From positions 1 through 27,333 of the forward strand of contig CAZXDP010000036.1 in NCBI GenBank assembly GCA_964639255.1: DNA of 27,333 bases, given 5' to 3'. The notes beneath the pieces are model-generated. The model worked only from the letters and a program-made list of their open reading frames with translations. It did not search any database and was not told the origin of the DNA. Below are positions 1-8,460 of this stretch, in pieces. Position numbers and translations under genes: made by a program. Position 1 is the first letter of the stretch, and every line of letters begins with the position of its first letter. The DNA is from NZQO01 sp964639255. Its GTDB lineage: Bacteria > Bacteroidota > Bacteroidia > Flavobacteriales > Flavobacteriaceae.

Positions 1-524
1 TCATCTTCCGCGGTGCCCAGGTAATCAACAATACCTATTCGCGCTCTAAAAACTATCTAACCTTGGACAAGGGAGAAATGGATGGTATTTCCATCGATAT
101 GGGGGTGTTGGCCTCTAATGGAATTGTTGGCATCGTTAATAATACATCGGCGCGATACGCTACTGTACAATCTATCTTGAATACTGAAAGCCAAATTAAC
201 GTAAAGCTGAAAAAATCGAATCATTTTGGCAGTTTGGTTTGGAACACGAAAGATCCCAACCTAGCGCAACTGGTAGATGTTAATAGGCTAGCGCCCGTTC
301 AGTTTGGGGATACCATAGTCACGGGCGGAAAATCTACCATTTTTCCAGAAGGGATTCTTGTAGGAACGGTCATGAAGTACGAATTGGGCGAAAACGATAG
401 TTATAATATTGATGTGAAGCTCTTTAACGATATGACCAGTTTAGACCACGTCTATGTTATAGAGAATCTGGATGTCAATGAAATAAGGTCACTGGAAAAA
501 GAGGTATATCATGCAGAACAGTGA
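1..524 (+). CDS. mreC: Rod shape-determining protein MreC (5' end cut off by window)
   Basis: Reading frame 3 is open from the first full codon at position 3 to a TGA at 522-524, so the gene starts upstream of the window. The visible part gives about 173 residues, the C-terminal periplasmic half of MreC. It begins with a stretch (AQVINNTYSRSKNYLTLDKG) typical of the segment after the MreC membrane anchor and coiled coil, followed by the beta-rich core with GIVGIV, FGDTIVTGG and FPEGILVGTV motifs seen across the family. MreC is a bitopic inner-membrane protein that links MreB filaments to PBP2 and RodA during side-wall growth. Its last 14 nt overlap mreD, implying translational coupling. mreB is expected just upstream, outside the window. 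Identification is firm; only the N-terminus is missing. Confidence 0.95.
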   Translation, partial: IFRGAQVINNTYSRSKNYLTLDKGEMDGISIDMGVLASNGIVGIVNNTSARYATVQSILNTESQINVKLKKSNHFGSLVWNTKDPNLAQLVDVNRLAPVQFGDTIVTGGKSTIFPEGILVGTVMKYELGENDSYNIDVKLFNDMTSLDHVYVIENLDVNEIRSLEKEVYHAEQ

Positions 525-1017
525 TCTCCTGCTCAACTTGGTTCGTTTTTTGCTGCTCGTATCTGTGCAGGTTTTGGTGTTGAACCACATCAATTTTCTG
601 GGGTACGTGAATCCGTATCTGTATGTGTTGTTCATTTTGGTATTTCCGCTAAATGGCAATAAAACACTGTTGCTCTTCCTCAGCTTTTTATTGGGGCTCA
701 CCATCGATATTTTTTCGAATTCGGGAGGGGTTCACGCGGCCGCCAGCGTCACCATCGCATACCTTCGGCCATTGGTGCTGAAATTTGCCTTTGGCGTTAG
801 TTATGAATACAATATGGTAAAAATTAACAAGGTGCCTGCCAATGAGCGACTTACCTATATTTTGGTATTGGTTTTTTTACACCATTTGGTATTGTTTTCT
901 TTGGAAATTTTCAGTTTTTCACATATATTATTGATACTGAAATCTACCCTGTTATCGTGTATTTTCAGTACGATTTTAATTTTTTGCACGTTGCTGCTTT
1001 TTAGTAGGAAGAATTAA
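511..1017 (+). CDS. mreD: Rod shape-determining protein MreD
   Basis: A 168-residue, strongly hydrophobic protein with about five membrane segments and no soluble domain, matching MreD in size and topology. Family-like signs are the N-terminal LVRFLLLVSVQVLVLNHI helix, PYLYVLFILVFPL, and the segment LLGLTIDIFSNSGGVHAAAS, which fits the conserved D-x-x-x-x-G-x-H loop of MreD. MreD is an integral component of the elongasome and works with MreC to control PBP2 activity. The ATG at 511 lies inside the mreC tail, and the gene's TAA shares its last A with the start of the PBP2 gene (TAATG). It therefore sits in the middle of a coupled mreC-mreD-mrdA-rodA operon. The sequence is too divergent for motif proof, but position makes the call secure. 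Confidence 0.92.
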   Translation: MQNSDLLLNLVRFLLLVSVQVLVLNHINFLGYVNPYLYVLFILVFPLNGNKTLLLFLSFLLGLTIDIFSNSGGVHAAASVTIAYLRPLVLKFAFGVSYEYNMVKINKVPANERLTYILVLVFLHHLVLFSLEIFSFSHILLILKSTLLSCIFSTILIFCTLLLFSRKN

Positions 1018-2879
1018 TGAGAAAAGTATTGTTATTGGGTATTGTATTGATCACTGGTGTCGTGTTCGCCGGCCGGCTTTTCTATTTGCAAATTTTAGAT
1101 ACATCCTTTCAGAAGCTATCCCAGAACAACGCAGTTAAAATCTTATACGATTACCCCCAACGCGGCTACCTGTTTGATAGGAATGGAAAGTTGCTCGTAT
1201 CCAATCAGCCATCCTACGATGTTATGGTGATTCCTCGGGAAGTGAAACCGTTGGATACTCTGGAGTTTTGCAATTTGTTGAAAATCTCAAAGGGTCGCTT
1301 CGATACCATCATGCAAAAGGCCAAGGTCTACTCACCCCGGCTACCTTCCGTAGTGTTACCGCAGCTTACCAAAGCTGAGTACGCCTACCTTTCTGAAAAA
1401 ATGTACAAATATGACGGTTTCTACATCCAAAAACGTTCGCTCCGCGATTACCAAATAGATCACTCGGCAAATGTATTGGGTTACATTGCAGAAGCCAGTC
1501 CGCGCATCATAGAGGAGAATCCCTATTACCAGATGGGCGAATTGATAGGGATGCAGGGCGTTGAAAAACAGTATGAGGAAGAACTGCGAGGGGTGAAAGG
1601 CGTAAAATATATCCAAAAAGATCGCTTTAATCGTGATATCGGTCCGTATAAGGACGGCGTTTTCGACACCCTCCCCCAGCGCGGCAAAGACCTCACCCTT
1701 ACCATCGATGCCGATTTACAGAAATATGGCGAACAGCTTATGGTAAACAAGCGTGGCGGTATCGTAGCTCTAGAGCCGAGTACAGGCGAAATATTGGCAC
1801 TGGTTACAGCGCCCAATTACGACCCCGCGCTCTTGGTAGGCCGCGACCGTTCTAAGAATTTTACCGAACTGTATTACGACTCTATAGCAAAGCCGTTGTT
1901 CGACCGTGGGCTCCAAGGCGAATACCCACCGGGCTCGCCCTTTAAAACGCTAACGGGCCTCATTGGCTTGCAAGAAGAGGTTATCGACACCCGCGAAACC
2001 GTATCCTGTTACGGTGGATATGTATACGGACGAGGAAGAAAGCTGGGATGCCACAGCCACCCCAGTCCTCTGGCGATGGAGAGTGGCATTGCAAATTCCT
2101 GCAACGCTTATTTTTGTACGGTCTATCGGCGTACTATCGAAAAATACCCAACACCCCAAGAAGGAATTGATACCTGGCACCGCCACTTAAAGAGTTTTGG
2201 CCTTGGCGATTATTTGGGGTATGACCTTCCCGTGGGTAAAAAGGGCCTCATTCCCACCAGTGAATTTTACAATAAATGGTATCCCGAACAGAATTGGTAC
2301 GCCACGGCCACAATCTCGAACGCAATTGGGCAAGGGGAAGTTTTAATGACGCCTATGCAAATGGCGAATTTTACCGCTGCCATTGCCAATAGAGGGTATT
2401 ACTATAAGCCCCATATTATAAAGAAAATTGAGGGGGAGCCGTCCATACCAGACGAATATACCCGTAAGAACATTACTACTGTGCACCCGAAGCATTTTGA
2501 ACCTGTTATAGAGGGAATGCACGACGTATACCGTTATGGTACGGCTTTCAGTCTTAAAGTACCCGATATTGAAATCTGCGGAAAAACAGGAACGGCAGAA
2601 AACTACATACGAATAGACGGCGAACGCATGCAGCTTACCGACCATTCAATTTTTGTAGCCTTTGCGCCTAAAGATGATCCAAAGATTGCCATAGCAGTTT
2701 TTGTGGAAAATGGCTATTGGGGCTCGCGCTGGGCCGGTAGAATGGCCAGTTTATTGATTGAAAAATACATCAAGGGTGAAATTACCCGTACCGATATGGA
2801 AAACTTCGTGCTCAATGGCAGCTTGGAAGAAGAATACGCCAAGCCCTACAGTGGCGAACCCTTCAAAATAAACCGGTAA
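1017..2879 (+). CDS. mrdA: Penicillin-binding protein 2 (peptidoglycan transpeptidase MrdA)
   Basis: A 620-residue class B PBP that cross-links new side-wall murein with RodA. Residues 1-25 are a single membrane anchor. The N-terminal dimerisation region (about 40-220) holds RGYLFDRNGKLL and the LGYIAEASP segment. The transpeptidase domain follows with all three active-site motifs: SxxK at 307-310 (PPGSPFK, Ser307 the acylated nucleophile), SxN at 361-363 (ANSCNAYF) and KTG at 523-525 (CGKTGTAEN). GVEKQYEEELRG and IGQGEVLMTPMQMA are also standard for MrdA. Length is normal for Bacteroidota PBP2. The start overlaps the mreD stop by one base and the stop overlaps the rodA start by one base (both TAATG), a clear sign of stop-start translational coupling. 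Target of mecillinam-type beta-lactams in other bacteria. Confidence 0.97.
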   Translation: MRKVLLLGIVLITGVVFAGRLFYLQILDTSFQKLSQNNAVKILYDYPQRGYLFDRNGKLLVSNQPSYDVMVIPREVKPLDTLEFCNLLKISKGRFDTIMQKAKVYSPRLPSVVLPQLTKAEYAYLSEKMYKYDGFYIQKRSLRDYQIDHSANVLGYIAEASPRIIEENPYYQMGELIGMQGVEKQYEEELRGVKGVKYIQKDRFNRDIGPYKDGVFDTLPQRGKDLTLTIDADLQKYGEQLMVNKRGGIVALEPSTGEILALVTAPNYDPALLVGRDRSKNFTELYYDSIAKPLFDRGLQGEYPPGSPFKTLTGLIGLQEEVIDTRETVSCYGGYVYGRGRKLGCHSHPSPLAMESGIANSCNAYFCTVYRRTIEKYPTPQEGIDTWHRHLKSFGLGDYLGYDLPVGKKGLIPTSEFYNKWYPEQNWYATATISNAIGQGEVLMTPMQMANFTAAIANRGYYYKPHIIKKIEGEPSIPDEYTRKNITTVHPKHFEPVIEGMHDVYRYGTAFSLKVPDIEICGKTGTAENYIRIDGERMQLTDHSIFVAFAPKDDPKIAIAVFVENGYWGSRWAGRMASLLIEKYIKGEITRTDMENFVLNGSLEEEYAKPYSGEPFKINR

Positions 2880-4141
2880 TGGACATAGGCAAAAGCAGCG
2901 GTAAGTTAGACTGGCTTACTATTTTTCTTTTTATTGCCCTGGTGGGTATAGGATGGATCAACATTTATTCGGCCTCGCTTAGCGATTCGGCGGCAGATTT
3001 TTTTGATATGGGCCAAATCTATACCAAGCAGCTTTTTTTTATCGTACTCAGTATACTGCTCGTCATATTTATCTTAGCCATTGAGGCTAAGTTTTACGAA
3101 CGGTTTTCCAGTATTATCTACTTGGTTTCCATTCTCTCCCTGGCTGGACTTTTTGTCTTCGGAAAGACCATATCGGGCGCGACCTCTTGGTATGCCTTGG
3201 GAAGTTTTAGCCTGCAGCCCAGCGAATTTGCCAAAGCTGCCACTGCGTTAGCGCTCGCAAAATATGTAAGCGATATTCAAATAAACCTCAAGGAATTTAA
3301 GCACCAACTAGGTGCATTTCTTATTATCGCCGTACCTGCAATTTTAATCATACCACAGCCAGATCCCGGCAGCGCGTTGGTCTATGCGGCCTTTATTTTT
3401 CCGTTGTACAGGGAAGGACTGCACTTTGTATATCTATTGCTCGGGTTCTTCGCAGCCGCCTTATTCGTTTCAACGTTGGCCTTCGGCGTAGTTTGGGTTA
3501 CCTTGGGAGTAGTGCTTATTGCCGGGGTACTCTTTTTCAGAAATAGGAAAAAGAGGCCCAGTCTTTTTAAATACATCGTCATTGTCTCGGCCTGTATTGG
3601 GTTTGCCTTTTCAGTAAACTACATTTTCAACAATCTTTTTGAACAACGCCATCGCGACCGATTCAACATCGTGCTAGGAAAGGAGGTTGATGCCAAGGGT
3701 ATTGGCTATAATACCAACCAGAGTGAAATTGCCATTGGTAGTGGTGGATGGATTGGAAAGGGTTGGACGCAAGGCACCCAAACCAAGGGAAATTTTGTAC
3801 CCGAACAGCATACCGACTATATTTTTAGCACCGTTGGGGAAGAATGGGGATTTGTGGGCAGTTTTATCGTTATAAGCCTTTTTGTAGGTCTTATTGCGCG
3901 GTTGGTAATTATGGCCGAGCGACAAAAAAATCAGTTCTCCCGCGTGTACGGTTATGGAGTGGCTTCCATACTTTTTCTGCACTTTTTCGTAAATGTAGGG
4001 ATGGTAACAGGGCTCTTCCCCACGGTAGGGATTCCGCTGCCGTTTTTCAGCTACGGGGGCTCGGGTTTATGGGGCTTCACAATTTTACTCTTCATCTTCA
4101 TACGGCTCGATGCCGCTAATTCATACTATGGCCGATCGTAG
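2879..4141 (+). CDS. rodA: Rod shape-determining glycosyltransferase RodA (SEDS family)
   Basis: A 420-residue polytopic inner-membrane protein of about ten helices. RodA polymerises lipid II into glycan strands and works as a pair with PBP2, encoded immediately upstream with a 1-nt overlap. SEDS hallmarks are visible: LQPSEFAKA (about 112-120), PQPDPGSALVY (about 159-169), the extracellular loop with Asp271 just before GIGYNTNQSEIAIGSGG, which aligns with the catalytic Asp of characterised RodA, then GNFVPEQHTDYIFSTVGEEWGF, and the C-terminal GIPLPFFSYGGSG signature. The sequence fits RodA rather than FtsW because of its place after mrdA. It is the last gene of the operon. It converges on the nuclease gene with only 7 nt between the stop codons and no obvious terminator. 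Confidence 0.96.
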   Translation: MDIGKSSGKLDWLTIFLFIALVGIGWINIYSASLSDSAADFFDMGQIYTKQLFFIVLSILLVIFILAIEAKFYERFSSIIYLVSILSLAGLFVFGKTISGATSWYALGSFSLQPSEFAKAATALALAKYVSDIQINLKEFKHQLGAFLIIAVPAILIIPQPDPGSALVYAAFIFPLYREGLHFVYLLLGFFAAALFVSTLAFGVVWVTLGVVLIAGVLFFRNRKKRPSLFKYIVIVSACIGFAFSVNYIFNNLFEQRHRDRFNIVLGKEVDAKGIGYNTNQSEIAIGSGGWIGKGWTQGTQTKGNFVPEQHTDYIFSTVGEEWGFVGSFIVISLFVGLIARLVIMAERQKNQFSRVYGYGVASILFLHFFVNVGMVTGLFPTVGIPLPFFSYGGSGLWGFTILLFIFIRLDAANSYYGRS

Positions 4142-4148
4142 CACATTG

Positions 4149-4955
4149 CTACTTCCAAAAATGCAACGGAACTTCGCGCTCCAACTTTTCTTCCAATGCT
4201 TCTGAAAGGTTCGGAAAAAAATCGATACCCGTAAGCGCTTCCACGCTATCGATAGGCACCGCAAAGTTGAAGTAGGAATCGCTAGAAGCCTGATTCGGAA
4301 TTAAAAAGGCTATGGCGGTATAGCTCCCTTCATTTTCAGTAAGTATAATCTTATAAAAAGCTTTCGGAACGGTGACGCGTTCGTATCCGATAGCCGTATC
4401 GCGCTGCCTCAGTGTCCCACCTGTAACCACATATACCCCATTGAATGCTTTAGACCAGCGGCGCACTTTCTGTTCCAAACGATTCCATATACCGCTATTG
4501 AAGTCGTGGTCTTGCGGACTGATGTTGCTGGTAAGAAATGTTTCGTGGTATGCGTCGAATGAAAATCTTCTATCACCCGAGGGGCATAAATGGCCGCGGT
4601 CGTAGCCGCTTCGCTTGTAATTTCTCCAATCGGCAGATTTTGTAGGAACTTTACGGTCTTCCACAAAAAAGGGTCGTTCAAACTCATTGTTCGATAGGTG
4701 ACTTGGCAGTAGGGAATACGCTACCCATTCGGCCTGTTCGTGATCTTCAGCGTAGGAAAGCGCAAAGGTGCCGTGTTCGACAATCTCACCTGTAGTGGAG
4801 GTGGGCCAAAAACTGTTGTCGTAACGGCCCAAAGCCATCTGTATGGCGTCGGTATTTGGATAATCCTCGGTGTACCGGTCGACGTATTTCTCTGCAAAAT
4901 AGATTCCGACAGTTACCACAACTACAGCAGCTACGTAAACGTATTTTCTCGACAT
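4149..4955 (-). CDS. DNA/RNA non-specific endonuclease, membrane-anchored (NucA/NUC1 type, beta-beta-alpha-metal)
   Basis: A 268-residue protein with an N-terminal hydrophobic segment (about 5-21) that is either a signal anchor or an uncleaved signal peptide, so the nuclease domain should sit in the periplasm or at the membrane surface. The domain carries the family signature YDRGHLCPSGDR, with His122 as general base, and then DFNSGIWNRLEQKVR. Aligning this with Serratia nuclease puts the magnesium ligand at Asn153 and the second acidic residue at Glu161. The expected TSNISPQ stretch is also present, so the active site looks complete. Such enzymes cut single- and double-stranded DNA and RNA; roles include nutrient scavenging and defence against extracellular DNA. 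It lies 11 nt after the OppC-type permease on the same strand, so it is probably cotranscribed. No immunity (NuiA-like) gene is visible nearby. Biological role is not determinable from sequence. Confidence 0.88.
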   Translation of the reverse strand: MSRKYVYVAAVVVVTVGIYFAEKYVDRYTEDYPNTDAIQMALGRYDNSFWPTSTTGEIVEHGTFALSYAEDHEQAEWVAYSLLPSHLSNNEFERPFFVEDRKVPTKSADWRNYKRSGYDRGHLCPSGDRRFSFDAYHETFLTSNISPQDHDFNSGIWNRLEQKVRRWSKAFNGVYVVTGGTLRQRDTAIGYERVTVPKAFYKIILTENEGSYTAIAFLIPNQASSDSYFNFAVPIDSVEALTGIDFFPNLSEALEEKLEREVPLHFWK

Positions 4956-4966
4956 AACTTAATTAT

Positions 4967-6079
4967 TTATGATGCCTTCACATCCAACGCATCCCTAAGT
5001 GCATTCCCGATTAACATAAAAGCCGTTACCAAGCTCATTATTGCCACACCAGGAATGATAGCCAGGTATGGTTTTCCCAAGATAATATAGGCATAGTGGT
5101 CTTTAATGATGCCGCCCCAACTCGGCGTGGGAGGTTGAGCACCAATGCCGAGGAAACTTAGACCGCTTTCTATGAGAATGGCTGCCGCAAAATTGGCCGC
5201 CGAAATAATTATGACCGGCGCCATGGTATTGGGTAAAATGTGTTTGGTAACGATGCGCCAGTCGGTATAGCCCAACGCCCGCGCTGCGGTTACGTATTGC
5301 ATCTGCTTTACACCCATCACCTGCCCGCGCACCACCCGCGCTACCTCCACCCACATGGTAAGGCCAACGGCAATGAATACCTGCCAAAATCCTTTGCCCA
5401 ATGCGAGCGTAATAGCTATTACCAAGAGCAATGTGGGAATGGACCAAGTGACGTTAATAAGCCACATAATGGCCGCATCAATTTTACCGCCAAAGTAGCC
5501 CCCTACCGCTCCCAACGATATGCCTATAACCAAACTGATGAAAACCGCAACAAACCCAATGGAAAGGGAGATTCGTATTCCCACCAGCATACGGCTAAGC
5601 AGGTCGCGACCATATTTATCGGTTCCCAATACAAAGGTTTGCGTTTTGATGTATTTGGAAGGTATTTCTGAAATGGCTGAAGCTTCGGGAAACTGGGAGA
5701 TTCTGTAGCTTTTGGCGAGCCCCTGTGCGCCGTCCTCTGCATAAAGTCGCACTTCCAAGATCGAATCTTTAACGGAATAACTGGAAATGGGTACCTCTGT
5801 GGCTGTGTTTTGCTTTCCGAAGAAAAATGCCGCTACTGCATTTTTGGAGGGTACATCGAGAGTATTGGGCACAGTTACCATAGGCACCGAAAATCCGGGC
5901 GGCTTGCTATGAATAGACAGATGCATCTGGTTGGCATTCTCAGAGCTATCTGGAGCCAAGGCATAAGCAAATATGGCAACTAGCACGCAAATTCCCAAAA
6001 AGCATAAACTAAAAACGCCCCAAAAGTTCTTTTTGAACTTTTGAAGCGCTATTCCTGTTAATGAGGTTGCTCGATCCAC
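4967..6079 (-). CDS. ABC transporter permease, OppC/DppC type (peptide/nickel family)
   Basis: A 370-residue inner-membrane permease. The N-terminus (SLTGIALQKFKKNFWGVFSL) and first helix (about 21-42) match OppC proteins. The LGTDKYGRDLLSRMLVGIRISL segment marks the start of the transport domain, and the EAA loop that contacts the ATPase is clear (AARALGYTDWRIVTKHILPN, about 265-284). About 105 residues (44-150) separate helix 1 from the LGTDKYGRD motif, longer than in classical OppC, forming an extra extracytoplasmic domain. The start is a GTG at 6077-6079, chosen because it gives the family N-terminus and no in-frame ATG lies near. The gene is 20 nt after prc and 11 nt before the nuclease. 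No OppA, OppB, OppD or OppF partner is encoded in the window, so the substrate is unknown; partners must lie elsewhere. Confidence 0.87.
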   Translation of the reverse strand: MDRATSLTGIALQKFKKNFWGVFSLCFLGICVLVAIFAYALAPDSSENANQMHLSIHSKPPGFSVPMVTVPNTLDVPSKNAVAAFFFGKQNTATEVPISSYSVKDSILEVRLYAEDGAQGLAKSYRISQFPEASAISEIPSKYIKTQTFVLGTDKYGRDLLSRMLVGIRISLSIGFVAVFISLVIGISLGAVGGYFGGKIDAAIMWLINVTWSIPTLLLVIAITLALGKGFWQVFIAVGLTMWVEVARVVRGQVMGVKQMQYVTAARALGYTDWRIVTKHILPNTMAPVIIISAANFAAAILIESGLSFLGIGAQPPTPSWGGIIKDHYAYIILGKPYLAIIPGVAIMSLVTAFMLIGNALRDALDVKAS

Positions 6080-6099
6080 CTCACAAATGTATGGGAAAA

Positions 6100-8241
6100 T
6101 TAATTTTTAATATTCGCCATTTTCCCTTTTTTAATGTTGTTGAGCTTAAGGTCCTCCAGTACATGAATTGCCTCTTCTACATAGATGTCCTGACTAAGAT
6201 TTTTATGCCAACGCTTCCGTTTTTCGCGTAGCGTTGTATCTTGTTTCATGAGCGCAATTTCATTGGGAAGCGATCTATAACTCAATTTATTGTCGTACTC
6301 TTCGATAGCGTCGAATTTTTTGGTTTCCTGCTTGCGCTTCTCGATTTCAGCTACATAGGCATCAAAATTAAGGGACACATTCATCTCATCACGACGCGCC
6401 TTAATATAGCGAGCGTTCTCTTCAATCAATGCGAGCTGCTGGCTCTGGGCCATACGCTCCTTGCTTTTTTGTATGGTCTCCTCAAAGTCAATATAGCCAT
6501 CCCACACTTCGTATTCGGCAGGGCTAATTTTATCATACGGCAACGGATTGTCATAATCGCGTTCGCCAACATCGATGTAGCTGTAGCGATCTGGCATCAC
6601 CACGTCGCTCTTTACACCTTCCAATTGGGTAGATCCACCGTTAACCCGATAGAATTTTTGAGTTGTCAATTTAAGGGCGCCCATATCGCCTAGATCATTT
6701 TTGCGCAACCATTGGTTTAGGTCGATTAGGTTCTGTACCGTGCCTTTCCCATAAGTCTGCTCGCTACCAATAATGATGGCACGTTTGTAATCTTGCATTG
6801 CGGCGGCAAGGATCTCAGAGGCAGAGGCAGAGAGTTCATTCACCAAAATTACCAAGGGCCCGTCCCATACCACTTCATCATCGCGATCTTCAAGCACCTC
6901 TTTTTTATTGCCACTGCTAGCTACCTGAACAACTGGTCCCTCTTCAATGAAAAGTCCGGCAATATCTACAGCGGTACGTAGCGAACCACCGCCATTACCA
7001 CGCAAATCGAGCACCAAGCCCTCCATGCCTTCCTTTTTCAAGCGAATAATCTCGTCTTTTATATCACTGGCCGCATTGCGTTGTTTGTAGTTTTCCATAT
7101 CGAAGTAAAACTGCGGAAGATTAATAAACCCAAATGTTCTATCATCCTTTTCGATGACAGTAGATTTGGCATAGGTCTCTTCGAGCTCTACCACATCGCG
7201 GGTAATAGTTTCCTCTTCAATAGTACCATCTACGCGCTTTACGGTTAAGGTAACTCTGGTCCCCTTTGGACCTTTTATGAGCTTTACGGCATCATCGATA
7301 CGCATTCCCACCACACTTACCGGCTTCTCTTCATCTACCTGCTTTACTTTCAAAATTTGGTCGCCAACTTCAATGTGCTCACCGCGCCAGGCAGGACCGC
7401 CGCTAATGACCTCAACAACATTGATGTAGTCATTCTTTTTTTGAAGCCGTGCCCCTATACCCTCAAGCTTACCGCTCATTCGTTGGTCGAAACGGTCGCG
7501 ATCTGGCGGGGCAAAATAATTGGTATGCGGGTCGAACTCCTCGACGATAGTAGTGAGATAGATGGCAAAATAATCTTTGCGCTCCAAATCGTGGGTGAAA
7601 TCAAAAAATTCGTTCAAACTCGTAAGGGTGCTCTTGCGTGCCTTTTCCTCCAGCGCTGCCAAGGATTGCCTTTCATAACCTTCCTCGTTCTCTAATTTTG
7701 ATTTCTCCTCTTCGTAATAATCATAGTACGTCCCCAGTGTTGAAAACTTGAGTTGCTGGCGCCAACGTTGCCGCAGTTCCTCTTTTGAACTGGCAAAGTC
7801 CAGCTTATCATAATCCACATTAATCATTTCATCTTCTGAAAAATCGAAAGGTTCTTCCAATACGGTTGGATACATCTTTTCAACTTCCGCCTGTCTTTTT
7901 ATGTAGCGGTTGTATACCAAATCGAAGAAAGCAAGTTCCTTTTCCTGAATCTGGTCGTCTATTTCAGTTTTATATTTGCTGAATTCTTCAATATCTGATG
8001 CTAAAAAATACCGCTTTAAGGGATCTAGGCCATTTATAAAATCGTTGTATACACCTTCAGAAAACGTATCGTCCATTTCGGCAGGGTTGTAATGGCCTTT
8101 TTGTAGGACGTAGGTAATTAAGTCTATGAGGAGCTTGTCCTTGTCGGGATCGTTAAAATCCTTCGTCGTAAAACTGCAAGATGCAGCCGCTACAAATACC
8201 GCAAGGAACACTATTTTCAAATTCTTTTTCATAATGCGCAT
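6100..8241 (-). CDS. prc: Carboxy-terminal processing protease, lipoprotein (Prc/Tsp, peptidase S41A)
   Basis: A 713-residue homologue of E. coli Prc (tail-specific protease). The N-terminus is a lipoprotein signal with lipobox AASC, Cys22 being lipidated, so the enzyme should be membrane-tethered in the periplasm. Order of domains: helical N-terminal region (about 30-230), PDZ domain (about 255-345, GIGARLQKKN and GGPAWRGEHIEVGDQIL), S41 core and the C-terminal DUF3340-like helical region. The catalytic dyad fits E. coli Prc: Ser473 in NELSASASEI, Lys499 in TYGKGTVQ and Gln503. The oxyanion region LVLDLRGNGGGS is intact. Prc trims or degrades envelope proteins, including murein hydrolases in other bacteria. 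Two ATGs are possible, 8241 and 8232 (three codons later); both keep the signal. It heads a probable prc-oppC-nuclease operon and is divergent from surE. Confidence 0.95.
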   Translation of the reverse strand: MRIMKKNLKIVFLAVFVAAASCSFTTKDFNDPDKDKLLIDLITYVLQKGHYNPAEMDDTFSEGVYNDFINGLDPLKRYFLASDIEEFSKYKTEIDDQIQEKELAFFDLVYNRYIKRQAEVEKMYPTVLEEPFDFSEDEMINVDYDKLDFASSKEELRQRWRQQLKFSTLGTYYDYYEEEKSKLENEEGYERQSLAALEEKARKSTLTSLNEFFDFTHDLERKDYFAIYLTTIVEEFDPHTNYFAPPDRDRFDQRMSGKLEGIGARLQKKNDYINVVEVISGGPAWRGEHIEVGDQILKVKQVDEEKPVSVVGMRIDDAVKLIKGPKGTRVTLTVKRVDGTIEEETITRDVVELEETYAKSTVIEKDDRTFGFINLPQFYFDMENYKQRNAASDIKDEIIRLKKEGMEGLVLDLRGNGGGSLRTAVDIAGLFIEEGPVVQVASSGNKKEVLEDRDDEVVWDGPLVILVNELSASASEILAAAMQDYKRAIIIGSEQTYGKGTVQNLIDLNQWLRKNDLGDMGALKLTTQKFYRVNGGSTQLEGVKSDVVMPDRYSYIDVGERDYDNPLPYDKISPAEYEVWDGYIDFEETIQKSKERMAQSQQLALIEENARYIKARRDEMNVSLNFDAYVAEIEKRKQETKKFDAIEEYDNKLSYRSLPNEIALMKQDTTLREKRKRWHKNLSQDIYVEEAIHVLEDLKLNNIKKGKMANIKN

Positions 8242-8265
8242 ATCTTCATCTAATTTTTTGGTCTT

Positions 8266-8291
8266 CTAAAGTATACAAAAAACCGTGCCAA
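8266..8291 (-). promoter_or_regulatory. Candidate Bacteroidota-type promoter for prc
   Basis: On the minus strand a TTG at 8291-8289 is followed 15 bp later by TACTTTAG at 8273-8266, one mismatch from the Bacteroidota -7 box TAnnTTTG. Transcription would begin near 8259, about 18 nt before the prc ATG at 8241. The spacer is shorter than the usual 17-19 bp and the box is imperfect, so this is a weak prediction resting on position as much as sequence. Confidence 0.3.
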
Positions 8292-8344
8292 GAGCCCATA
8301 ATGATACTAATTTTTTGTTAAACCGAAAACCATTTGACAGGTTA

Positions 8345-8366
8345 ATCTAAGGACGTTTCCTTAGAT
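8345..8366. repeat. Perfect 9-bp inverted repeat in the prc/surE divergent spacer
   Basis: ATCTAAGGA at 8345-8353 and TCCTTAGAT at 8358-8366 are perfect reverse complements with a 4-nt centre (CGTT). The element lies in the roughly 210-nt AT-rich spacer between the divergent genes prc and surE, about 95 nt before the surE ATG and 104 nt before the prc ATG. It has no T-run, so it is not a classical terminator. A dimeric regulator's operator is the natural reading; a stem-loop in a leader transcript is the alternative. The rest of the spacer holds an 11-nt direct repeat (CTAATTTTTTG at 8250-8260 and 8307-8317) and no reading frame of note. Confidence 0.55.
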
Positions 8367-8460
8367 GGAACGTTACAATTTCAAATTGAAAAACTTGACG
8401 GGTCCAAAGTTTTAACGTCGGCTTATAAATTGTATTTTAGCTTTCTAATTGAAAAAAGCT

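Noticed and set aside
4138..4152. GTAGC-acatt-GCTAC stem at the rodA/nuclease stop codons
   Set aside because: Only 5 bp with no T-run; it mostly reflects two converging TAG stop codons, so it is not a convincing terminator.
4149..4955. Reading the NucA-type nuclease as a toxin of an anti-phage or contact-dependent system
   Set aside because: There is no delivery domain, repeat region or immunity gene nearby; a simple membrane-anchored nuclease explains it.
5240..5671. 143-codon plus-strand frame
   Set aside because: Antisense to the OppC-type permease and rich in His, Tyr and Asn with no protein-like pattern.
6241..6693. 150-codon plus-strand frame
   Set aside because: Antisense to the 3' part of prc; the prc frame has intact catalytic motifs and family length.
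8250..8317. Direct repeat CTAATTTTTTG (two copies 57 bp apart)
   Set aside because: Short and T-rich in an AT-rich spacer, so easily due to chance; noted only in the spacer description.
8386..8440. Possible surE promoter (TTG with TATTTTAG)
   Set aside because: The TATTTTAG box is imperfect and no TTG sits at the proper 17-19 bp distance.
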